Positions 23,603 to 34,279 of a DNA stretch of 64,000 nt are shown piece by piece. Each line of letters begins with the position of its first letter. The first letter of the stretch is position 1. The notes below the pieces were generated by a model. It did not search any database, was not told where the DNA came from, and was given only the letters and a program-made list of their open reading frames with translations. This DNA is from Vigna angularis (taxonomy: Eukaryota > Streptophyta > Magnoliopsida > Fabales > Fabaceae), in assembly GCF_016808095.1 (NCBI RefSeq), contig NC_068970.1, forward strand, positions 39,095,630-39,159,629, in the 5' to 3' direction. The position numbers and the translations under genes were made by a program.

Positions 23603-24863
23603 TGATAAACAATTTGGCAAGTGTACCAATTGTTATTGTAGTAATAAAATATCGTCCTCTGAGATTGAAATAGTTGAGTACTAGATTACTAATTCGTATA
23701 ATTTTGAGCAACCAAAAATCAAGTAAAATAGTTAACATAAACAAATGACAAAAATTCAATTAAGATAAACAATGTTAGAGAATTGAATTTTTGTACGCTT
23801 TCATATAAATCTTAACCCTTCCCAATTGATGTACAAATTATAATTATCTAATTGAGTTTATTAAGAGCTTGTTTACCCCTAATCCCTTAGATAGGCAAAC
23901 ATATTCATCAAATTCTAACCCTCAATCCCTTAGGCCAGTTATAAAATTTAATGAAGTTATGGAGAACAATTACCGTCTCAATTGCAAACTAATTAGCTAT
24001 GCCCAATTTCCCAATTGTGACAATTTCTAATCTTCTCTATTTACAATCGCAAGCAATCCCCAATTTCCCAATTGTGAAAATGCTCATAGAGAAAGACATT
24101 CAAAACATAAATAGAACATTGAGATAAATTAAAATTAACGAAATATCAATTGAAAAGGTTTAGAAGTTATAATCAAAGTACTACATCAATTCTCTAACAA
24201 AAGGAAATTAGTTCTGCATACTGGAAAATAAAAAATCACCAAAAACCCCAGGGAGAAGAAGAAGAAATTTGCATTCTGGATCCTCCGCGAAATCGTTTGT
24301 TCCCCTCTCGCCAAAATTGTGCCATCCTACGTGCGTTCCCCCTCCAAATTAGTGGAATTGGTCTGTTACTTCTCTCAGTAACTGTCCCTTTTTGTTTTTC
24401 TGCTTTTTTCTTTAATCTTTAATTCCACGTAATATCAGAGGTTGATTACTGCTCTGACCGTTTCCATAGTTCATGGAAAAATCCACAATCTGGGTGTGAA
24501 CCTCTCTGGTTTCCATTCTGCACACCTTAGTTAAATCCACAGGTTGTGGAAAAAAACCGCAGCTCAGTTACGGAGCTCTCTGGTTTTGAGTCTACATCTC
24601 CTGAAGCAAATCCACAGGTTGGGTAAAAAACCATAGTTCAGTTGTGGCGCTCTCTGGTTTCACCTCTACATCTTAAGCACTTATTCTTCCTGATTTGTGA
24701 TTTTAACCCTCACAAAACACCTATTAACAAGAAAAAAACACAAAATCCAACTGTATGATCCCAAACAACTATAATGCTTAATAAAATGATTCAATTAATA
24801 TAATTATGCATGCAAATGGCCTAAACTAAACTACTAATGCAACTACATTTTATTTACCTATCA
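23603..24863 (-). mobile_element. 5' LTR of the Athila element
   Basis: On the minus strand the LTR would start TGATAGGTAAATAAAATG at 24863 and end TTGTTTATCA at 23603, seven bases before the tRNA-Asp primer site, giving short inverted ends TGATA/TATCA. The primer-side edge is firm. The outer edge is inferred from the TG...CA rule and from the change to a different repeat at 24864. A roughly 70 bp unit is repeated about three times inside (24470-24680). Confidence 0.65.
24470..24680. repeat. Tandem repeat inside the Athila LTR, unit about 65-75 bp
   Basis: The phrase 'aaatccacaggttg' followed by 'ctctctggtt' recurs three times (about 24478, 24535 and 24606) with moderate divergence. It lies in what should be the U3 part of the LTR, where repeated enhancer-like segments are common. 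Confidence 0.6.
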
Positions 24864-25310
24864 CTACCCGTTACCCGACCCGCTACCTGTGCGAGTACCC
24901 ATTTAAAAAATACTCACGGGTACTTTAAAACCCACGGTTACTCGCAGATACCCGTAAAAAATAAAATAAATATTTTATACATTTTTAAAATAAAATTTAA
25001 ATAAAATTACAATATATATATATATAATATTAAATTAAATATAAATTAAAATTTAATTTTAATTAAATTTAACCTAATTAAATATAATTTTATTTTATTT
25101 TTAATTAAATTTAATCAAAAAATATATAAATTAATTTTTTTTAATTTTTTCTAGGTAACGGGTACCTGCGGGTCGGGTAATATACTACCCGTACCCGACC
25201 CGTTTAGAAGCGGGTATTAAAATACCCGCTACCCGTTACCCGCGGGTAGTAAATATTCACGGATAGTAACTACCACTACGGAATTTACTTGCCAATTTTG
25301 TCATCCCTAA
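24864..25310. mobile_element. MITE-like inverted-repeat element rich in ACCCG/CGGGT
   Basis: The ends are full of CCCGTTACCCGACCCG and the reverse complement CGGGTCGGGTAACGGGTA, surrounding an AT-only core at about 24960-25140. The whole could fold into an imperfect hairpin. The right end reads TTGTCATCCCTA, whose reverse complement TAGGGATGACAA resembles ends seen in short non-autonomous DNA elements of plants. The left end lacks the matching terminus, so the element is truncated where it meets the Athila LTR. Confidence 0.55.
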
Positions 25311-28300
25311 TCATTTGTATCGTCTAAGACATATCATCTGAAGAAACTTCATATTACATGCATAAAGGTGTTTAGTACTAAGCCCAACATAGGTAGCTTA
25401 ACCTAGGACCTTCTAAGATAGAAGAAAAATCTATAGATAATCTCAAATCTCTAACAAATCTACCTAACTGTACAAATGCATTAATTGCGATTTAATGGCA
25501 ATTATGACCCCTCAATCATCGTTTCCGAAAAACTTTCACCTCTCTCACAAGTAACCAACTCCTTCTATCTATAAAATCACAACCTGAATCTCAATTCATT
25601 CACATCTCCTTCTTATAAAACCCTAGGTCAAGAAAACTCAAAGAAGAATTATGTTATCCTTATCTCTCACTCTCAATGCTCATAATTAGGAACTCTAAAG
25701 TCTCTACCAATCTCAGCATAGGACTCAACCTTGCATATTGGATCAATCCAAAAGAACTCACAGGCCAATGGAATTTAATGAACAAGAAAACGTGACTAAA
25801 GGCTCTATGAAACGTTGGTCCTCCTCAAGCTTATCTGACAAATTATGCACAAAAAATGGGGAAGTGAATCCGACAAAGCCCTTTAGTGTCATTAACATCA
25901 TCTCAAACTGTCACTAATCCTTTGTCCCACCCACTCCCTTCAATATTTTCTTCGGCTTTCTTAGGGTCATGATGCTTTCCTTCCTCCCTTACCCTTTTCA
26001 TATTTATCAAATAAGGGGGAGAAGGAAATGATAAACACCTTAGGTTATTAAACTCATAGGGAGTTTATAGCGAGAGAAAGTTTACAACTAGGAGTGAGAA
26101 AAATAAAGAACATGCATCCATTCATGTAAACATGCTTACTTGATTAAATATAAAATATATCCTTAATGATCTAAATTTATCTTAAAGACTCAAAGATAAA
26201 GCAAATGCACTAAATAAAATGAAGAAATACTCAAAGAAAATCAAAAAGCAAATGGTAGAAACACAAATGAATACCTAAAAGCTTTGAACCAAACAAGAAG
26301 TAAATGAAAACAAATTCAATCAGTCAAAACACATCAAGAAATGTAAATAAGATATGAACAATACGAAATTGAAAAACAAATGGAGGAAAAGCACTAAGAT
26401 CTTGTAGAATGTGAGCAACTAAGGCTCTAGATAACAAATGATGGCCTTCCTCCAAGCTTGCTCATATCCATGGTGGAAGATGGTGAAGGCATAAGGCTGC
26501 GTGGTTTAAAAGCTAAGAGAAGGATGGAGGATTGAGGTGTTTTGGTTTATTTTATCTTAAGGAATCCTAAGAGAGGTGAGATCAACTCCTGGAAAGAAAG
26601 CTAGAGTAGTCTAGAGAATATTCTACTCTAAGGTGAGTCCAAACAAGAGGCGTGTGCATACAAGTGGGAAACATTTCATTACTCAAATTCAAGCTGAAAA
26701 ATACAAAGGGAGAGACTTTTATTTACAAGCCAAGAAACCCTAAAGTGGTCTCCGAAAAGGAGATCCAAAATTGAATTCAAACTAGTCTTAAAATTTGAAA
26801 AATGACGCCAAAAGAGAGCATGTTTAAGGTGTGACTTGTCACCTAAGCACTCACACTCTCATTACCGTTTTGAGTACAAGGAGGCGACTTACTCTCCAAG
26901 TTTGTGTCAAATTAGGGTTTAAGAAAACCTAATTCATGCAGTCCAACCTCAGCCCAAAGTTAGGCGCATATCATTTTAGGCCTAAATTAGACTATTAGTC
27001 CTAAGCCCAAACTATGACTTAATAGAAGGCCCCAATAAATTCTATGCTACTAGGTCCATAATATAAAGCCTATAAAATATTACTACTCTAATATTTAAAA
27101 AAGAATCTGATATTAGGTCTTCACATCTTCCTTATTCCAAATGAACATCAACTTAGGCTTGCTTAGTTTAGGTGAAACCTAATATTCTTTAATCATTCTA
27201 GCCATGGTTGGGGCATTTTCTATTAAGAGGGTGGGTACTTACAAACACTTTGATGCTCAAGTTAGTCAATATAATCTAGGTAACCCGGATAAGTGAATAA
27301 TATTCAAGATACCCTTTACTTGAAAAGTGAGACCCTTTATGTACCTATGACCCTAATTAATTATGTTAAATTGTTTTAGGAAGATTTAAATATGCTAGTA
27401 AATGCTAATGAATGCCCTGTCATAAAGGCGAGAAGAGTCATTACCATATTGTCTAGGTTGACATGATGTTGAGAATCCATGACCATAATGATCATCGGTC
27501 GCACATAACTACTAATGTGTTATCGACTAAGCTGAACTTAGTCTAACATAGTGCAATTGTGTTCTTGGATGAGATGATCTCGATATTGTATAATACAACT
27601 TATATTTTTGAATTATTAAATAATATTTAATATCAAGAAGCTTTTGTGTTTGTTCGCAATTGATAAACTTTACCTAAAAATAATTGACATTAAATACTTT
27701 ATCCAAAAATATATTTAAATGAAATAATTTGAAAATAAAGAAATTTGATGTATTTGACTTTCTTAAAAAATTGTAAAATTTTTGTATCCTAATATATGTA
27801 ACTTATCTTATTTGGTGAGTCATGATAAACTTGTAATATTATTTTTTTTTTAATTGTATGATTGTATGATGAAAAGAAAACCATATTAACACATTTATAC
27901 TTCATACTATTAGGTGTAATTAGTTGTTTTTTTACAAGTATAATTGATAATTGTAATAAAAATGTTTTTATGACGACTAGTAGTTTGTTTTGGTTTTTAA
28001 TGTAGGTATTCAGTATCATGATTATATTAGGTTTTTAAAATGAAAATATTATATATACTATTCTTTTCAATTTCTCTATTATAATTTTTTTTTCTATAGT
28101 ATTAGAGTAGGCAAATCTTGTAATGATTTACAAGTGTTATAAATTTCTTTTCTCAGTGTTTGGAAGGTTTTTTTAACTGAAGTATGGAGAAATAAGTTTT
28201 TCTTAACATTTGAAGGATTTATCAATTCTTAGAAGAATTTGAACAAAAATTATTGACCAAAGAAACCATAGAGGAAACATACAGAATAAAAGTGTAAAAA

Positions 28301-28545
28301 TAAAAATGTAAAATGAAAAGGAAATGGATAAGATAAGAAAGACGGAAAACATATCACCTTTGAAGAATCACACATTGTTTTATATGAGAAGCAGTTCAAG
28401 ACAAGAACTTAAGAGTACCAAATTCTCAAGACACTTAATCTCACAAAATATTCAAGTAATGTTATATTTCAAGTATGTAAACCAAAGGTATGTACTGAAT
28501 GTTAAACAACTAGGGTGTCTGACATGTATTGACAGAAAGTGCATG
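25311..28545. other. Intergenic DNA with no supported gene
   Basis: No protein motif is visible. Portions of 25.5-27.2 kb, with many short 'ccctaa' and 'aaaccctagg' phrases, look like degraded LTR sequence, but no LTR ends, primer site or coding domain could be found. The last part, 27.6-28.5 kb, is plain AT-rich DNA up to the CACTA insertion site. Confidence 0.35.
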
Positions 28546-28925
28546 CACTAGTACAATCAGGGGAAACGACAGCGGTTATTTTTGTCTATAGGCCGCGGTT
28601 TTCGAACCGAGGCATATTCAGGCGAGGCAAAAAGTCTATACTTTTGGCCTCGGTTGAGACCCGAGGCATGAAAGCAGAGGATTTTGCCTCGGTTCAGTAC
28701 TAACCGAAGCAGTAATGACTTTTATGCCTCGGTTATAGCTGAAACCGATGCAGTATGTGCCACTCTACTGCCTCGGTTATGGCTGGAACCGAGGCAGTAG
28801 ACCCTTTTTTTTTTGTTCTCATCCGCAAGACTTTCTGCTTCGGGTTTGACCATAACCGAGGCCGTAAGTGGTCTTTCTACTTCGGTTGGGACCATAACCG
28901 AGGCATATATTCTTTTCTTTTTTTA
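28546..28925. repeat. Left subterminal repeat zone of the CACTA element
   Basis: After the CACTA end, AACCGAGGCA, CCTCGGTT and variants (CTTCGGTT, ACCGATGCAGTA) recur about every 20 to 40 bp in both orientations. In En/Spm such subterminal motifs bind the TNPA-type protein and are needed for excision. Here the binding is inferred from position and repetition only. Confidence 0.8.
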
Positions 28926-29227
28926 AATGAGGTCTGTTTCTGCAACATTCCCAACCACAGAAACAGACCTGCATATATTTTTATAGCCAGAACAGTCCAG
29001 AATAATGTAGAAACGTATATTTTAAATGAAAATTATACTAAAACATAAATATATTGAATGGAATCATAAATCAACTTCTTAGAAGCATATAAATCAATCC
29101 AATGTAATCATAAATCAAGTTTCAATCATAAATCAATGCAATGTACAAAGTTAAACTTACAATAATGTAGAAAAGCATAAAACAACTTAGAAACATAAAC
29201 TTAGAACTTACTATATCCTAATATCTA

Positions 29228-32200
29228 CTACATACTATTATATAAATAAATTACATATTTAGCAAGTGTTTTCCTCACAAGTTGAATTGACTTCTCTGGA
29301 ATTGGAACAGTCCTATTAAATTTCTGCATAAAACACAATGATTTCAATTAGTGTATATGAAATCCAAACTATAGAGAACATAAAATTCAAACCTAAATAT
29401 TACCGTTTCCCATCCACTGGTGTAATGTGCACGAATGATGGTCATCATCCAAAACATAACGTAGTAACCACATTCATATGACCCCATTTGTCTATTACAC
29501 TACAATATATCATCATAATTATAAAATGTTAAGTAACATCATTTGAATTGAACCAAATATAACAAAGTATGGACTAAAATACCAAACCTTAAGGGCAACC
29601 CATGCAAGCTTTTTAGCTGTAGCAGTAGATCTTCCAGATAACATCATATGTGTTGCAAGGGAACTATTAAAAAACATTCCTTTAGCATACATTTATATAA
29701 CAAAAAAGTCGAAACATTGAGATTCTTACCAATCTACTACATGTCTAAGAGAGCTGGGAGGAGACTTCTGCAATGAACAAAACCAGACAACAGTGTTCTC
29801 CGGTATGAAGATCACAAGTAGCTGCCAATGACACCTGAAATTGGTAATAACTTATGAATCATATACCAAAATTAATAAATGAATGTGTTGAAGTTAACAA
29901 ACTTCACTTACCCATGTATATAAGGGAGAAAATATATCTCCTTCCCCATTGCAAAGCAAGTGGTGATGTATGTCTGAATATCATCAAATTTATTTCTTTC
30001 ATGAGTCATAGAGGGGTCAATGAACCCATATACATCGTTGAACCCCTTCTTGTAACTAACATCAAACATATACCTAAAATGAAGAAATAATATGATATAA
30101 GTAAGTTGATAAAATAGAATTGTATAAAAAAGTTTTCATAAACTTACATCATCCACAGCTGAATGAGTGTAATATTAATTTCTTCTCTACCCGACGCAAG
30201 CTCCCTAACATCTTGATGATGCAAGTACAATGGGATCTGAGCTTCTCTTCCAAATGTAGTAGAATTCCAGTGTACATTCATCGGCACATCTGAAATGATT
30301 TTAGCAAGCTCGTCTAACGCACCAAGAGGGTCATCCTCAGATAAATAAGTCTTCTTCGGTGGAGGACTTCCCTTTTTACCTATCTGCTGTTAAATGCAAA
30401 AATGGTTATGTTATAACGTCAATTAGAAGTAAATATTAAAATTGAGAAGTATATAGTACGAGTGTTTACCGGGGGATTAGATACATCACCAACCAAATGT
30501 CTAGGCCAGGCGACAAAGGACTTAAATGCTTCTTCCACAGTGAAGAACTCATCTGTAGGCACAGGAAGAACGACATCCGCTATGACAACTTCATCCACCG
30601 TGACCTTGAACTCATCTTCTGAAAGTTGTACACCATGCACTACAGTGGCTGTCTCATAAACTGTACCACGAGCCACTAGCATGGTCCCAATATCAGAAAG
30701 AATATATAACTGTTAAACTCACTTTTAGTCGCATCAAAGCCAACAAACTCGGTTTCCCCACTAATGTAGTAGAGGGATAACCAAGGATCAATCCAAGGAC
30801 TCAACTATGATTAAGCTTCAGAGTGTAAAGTTAATTCTTGTAATTATTTACTACTTAACTATAAAAACAAGGTGGGGAAAAGGAATTAAAACAAAGAAAT
30901 TTAAAAAGAAAACAGTAAAGAAACGAAATCTGTTTTAAAAAGAAAAGAAGAAAAATAAAATGCAAAAAACTGAAACCTAAGCTAAAGTATAAAATGAATG
31001 CATAACAAAACAGAATCTAAACTAAAATGAGAACTGAATGCAATCAAAACTAACCTATGAATGCTAATAGTTAACAGTACAAGGAAACCAAAACTAAAAC
31101 TGAACAAGATACTAAGATGCCTAAAAGAAGTAGTATATACATGTATTAGAACCAAAAGAGTGGACATCCAACATCTAATCTACTGAACCTAATCTATATT
31201 CACAGGAAGACAAAAATCAAAGTAAGAAGTATTGGCTAAAACAGAAATCAACTAGCAATTAAACCAAATCAGCAACACAGATCACTCTATCCTAATCTAT
31301 ACATCACCAGAAATCAATCAAGAACAGAATTTAGAATTGAAACAAAGCAAAAACAGTACCTAAATTTTAACTAATCAAAAGCAATATAACAATCTCAAAA
31401 ACAGAATTGAAGTCATAGGACAAAATTTAAATCTGATATACAAAAAGAAATTCGGATGAATCTTTATACATTGGACTCTTCTCTGTCTCGAGAAGACATC
31501 TCGATAAAGAATGCTCACTACGGAGTCATTTAATTCCAAAGAGGAATCGCAAAGATGCAGAGAATCGGAGTCCAATTCAATTTCTCAAACATAACAAGCA
31601 CCGAAATCAAAACAGTGAACAACATCAAAACACAAACAAGAACTGAGAAAGAATCACTAAATTGCACTTTATTAATCATGAGAAAGAAAATTACACACTA
31701 CCGGATTCAACAATGCACTCACGGTCTGTCACTCTCGCAAGCTTATCGGCGAAATCCAGCAACCAAGAACTCTAATCCTACGAAAGCATAAAAGCCCTAA
31801 ACTATAGAACGGAGAACTGTAAACTGAAAAGGTCTAAAAGTGTATGAAGAAGTGTTCTCTATTTTACATGAGAGAACCCTTTTTATAGGGTGGAAAACGG
31901 AAAAAAGAGAAAAAATTGGGAGAGGGGAACCTTGCTTGACACGCTGTAATCTTGGCCCTCCATGTGGCAGTGCCGGTCAGCTCCGGTCATCTTCTCCGGG
32001 CAAGACCGCACCAGTGGAGCTCTCCTCTTCTTCCTCTCGCCTCACTCTCTCTTGGCTCGTGTGTGCTACTGCCTCCAAATGAAGTGATGGAGTGAAGACC
32101 CCCAAAGGAACAGAACACCAAAATGATGACGTTCCACTAAAGGGCAAAGCCCACTGCAGCAGCGCCAATCCACTCAGCCCAATTCTCCAAGCCTGCACCG

Positions 32201-34157
32201 TCAAACCAAACGCAGCGTTTACGAATGGCCTAATAATCCAAATGTGGCAGCAGCATTGTCAGCCCAAGGCTTGCTTCTCAGCGGCCCAATTGTTGCTCCC
32301 TGCTGTCCAATAGATTCAGCCACAAAACAGCCCAAAGAGGGATCAAGGCCCAGTGTTTTTGCTGGCTGTTCAAGCCCAAACCAGATCCAATCTAAAAAAA
32401 ATGAATAAAAGAGTTAGAATGCAAATAAGAAGAAATATTATGAGATTAAAAACTAATTAAAACCAAACATTTTTTTATTAAAAGAATTTCAGAAAAATAC
32501 TAATTTCCTAATTATTAACAAAGATTAAAAATTACATCTAAAAACCTATTTTTAACTAAAATTTTATAAAACTAAAGAATTAAGAGAAAAACATAAAACT
32601 AGCCTAATTCTAAGAAATTAAAAACTAAAGAAATCTAAGAAATGATTTTTAACAAAGAAAAATATGTAAATCTAGAGTGTTATCAATAACTGACATGGAC
32701 GAGTTTCATCCATGTCATCCCCTGGGGCACCGAAAGCTGAACAACTTCCTTTACCGCTTCTACCTGTCAAATTAAATGTTAGGTTATGCAAAAAGTAAAT
32801 TAGTTACCAAAAATAAATAAGTTTACCTGTAGGGGGCACAACATGTTCCGCTACAGGAGATGGCGGAGGACGATTGCCATAATCCTCATAATGCTGCTGG
32901 AACTGGCGCGCAACCATTTCAGCAACTTCATCATACAACTGTGCCCGAACCTTCTTTGTGATCTCCTGCGTCATCTCTTTTCTTATTTCCTCCTTCATCT
33001 TTTCGTATGAATATGGACGCGAGGAAGACCCAAAAAACTGTCGTATGCCTATGCCAGTCCTAGCACCACGCACCCGTCCTGGGTGCTCAGGTCGTCCAAT
33101 AGCTGTGGCAAGAATATCTTGACGACCTTCTTGTGTGAATTGACCTTGGGAGCTCTGCTCAACCATGGAGTCCTGTCACATAACAAAAGTTCAAAATCAT
33201 TAGAAAAATCTATGTAATATATATAACAAAATTAATGTAAAAATATAAGAAATGACATCTTACAATTCTTTCAGATATTTCTCTGGCAGACTCGGAAGTG
33301 TAGGAGCCCGATGGTCTTATACGGGCTAACTTCCACTTCTCGTGCCGAGATGGTGGTGAAGGAGGAGGAGGAGGGTCACCACCCTCAGAAAGTGGAAGTC
33401 TGCTATCTGACTTCTGCTTCATTATTTTTTCTTCAAGCTTCCTATATCCACCACGAGACAATAGGTGTGGATTTTTATTCTGAGCGCTTATTCCCTGTGC
33501 TTTTGACCTTTTTTCCTGTGACAATATGAAACAATTGTCATAGTAGAGAATTATGAATGATGAATTGAATGATTTTACTGTGCTTACCTGCCACGCCTCG
33601 GATGAACGAAGCTCTACAAACTGACGCCATGTTGCTTCGTCAATTGCTGAATATTTGGAACATGGATTTTCATTACTTTTTGGTCCAAATATATATCTAG
33701 ACGTCAATTTTGTCTTAAACCCTCGAAATCTTTCTGCAATTGCAGATAAACACTTATTCCTTAAGCTCTCAACGTTTGGCATAACAAATGTTATCTGCAA
33801 CAAAGAAAGTAATAACCTTATATCAATACAGATTTATCAATATAATGAATATAGAAGATGGAGCAATATTGCTTAACTTACCAATAGATCTTGCCAGATG
33901 AGATTCCGATCAGCCTCAGAAACATTGTCAAAGGATGGAGTAAGTATAGAGATACGATCACGTGCCAATACTCCAAGGTAAGACCTAAATACATCTGCAT
34001 TTGGGCCAGATGCAACTCCAGTGACCACGTCAATAATGATAGGTGTCCTCTCACCTGCATTTCTTCTAAGTATAAGCTGTCGTAACCTCGTTGCTCCTCT
34101 CGTCCGTCTAGAAGTGGTGGGGACTTCATCGCCTGACGAATGAGGTGACTCAGCCAT
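29228..34157 (-). pseudogene. CACTA second gene: plant En/Spm transposase-like region plus Ulp1/C48 protease domain, split by an LTR
   Basis: Eleven exons on the minus strand keep one frame of about 721 residues once the LTR is discounted: 34157-33882, 33794-33588, 33515-33264, 33172-32827, 32763-30470 (interrupted at 32685-30711), 30383-30148, 30073-29912, 29834-29730, 29663-29588, 29499-29404 and 29323-29228. All junctions are GT-AG. The N-terminal half (SGDEVPTTSRRTRGATRL, WRQFVELRSSEAWQ, a PPPPPSPP stretch, a charged helix EEIRKEMTQEITKKVRAQL) resembles plant Ptta/En/Spm transposase proteins. A DUF8039-like part ends with AWPRHLVGD. The C terminus is Ulp1-like: HWQLLVIF gives the catalytic His, and RQMGSYECGYY gives the Gln and Cys. 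The usual Asp position (YDSL) reads FCSL. No stop occurs inside the exons, so the LTR is the only lesion. The role of the protease in transposition is unknown. Confidence 0.85.
30711..32685 (-). mobile_element. Solo LTR (family X copy 1) inside the CACTA second gene
   Basis: The element starts TGTTAAACTC and ends GAGTGTTATCA, so it has TG...CA termini with short inverted ends, and it is flanked by an exact 5 bp duplication, ATAAC at 30706-30710 and 32686-32690. It contains no protein-coding domain and no second LTR, so it is a solo LTR of 1975 bp left by recombination. A TATA-like CCCTATAAAAAGGG at 31878-31890 on the minus strand gives the orientation. It shares its whole length, in pieces, with the copy at 48597-53662. 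Family identity beyond 'LTR retrotransposon' is not clear. Confidence 0.88.
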
Positions 34158-34279
34158 GTATCTGTCACAATAAATAAGATGAAATATAAATAAAGCACTT
34201 ATAAAATAACATATATTATTTAACAAAAGCCATAAATATTTACACAAACATGAAATTCATACATAATCATATGGATTGG

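Larger units (their letters stand above)
17390..24863 (-). mobile_element. Athila-type Ty3/gypsy retrotransposon, degenerate, 3' LTR missing
   Basis: On the minus strand the order is 5' LTR (24863-23603), tRNA-Asp primer site, gag with protease, RT, RNase H, integrase and a 3' ORF. The expected 3' LTR is not found: the sequence runs instead into AT-rich repeats at 17.4 kb. Coding regions carry several stops and one frameshift, so the element is old and cannot move by itself. The coding order and the gag, RT and integrase motifs place it in the Athila clade of chromovirus-free plant gypsy elements. Confidence 0.85.

Noticed and set aside
28755..29048. Open frame with repeated FDHNRG/WDHNRG residues in the CACTA left arm
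   Set aside because: The repeats are translations of the subterminal AACCGAGGC motifs. Position and composition indicate binding sites, not a gene.
30462..30659. Plus-strand Ser/Thr-rich open frame inside the CACTA element
   Set aside because: It is the reverse shadow of the coding exon with AWPRHLVGD on the minus strand.
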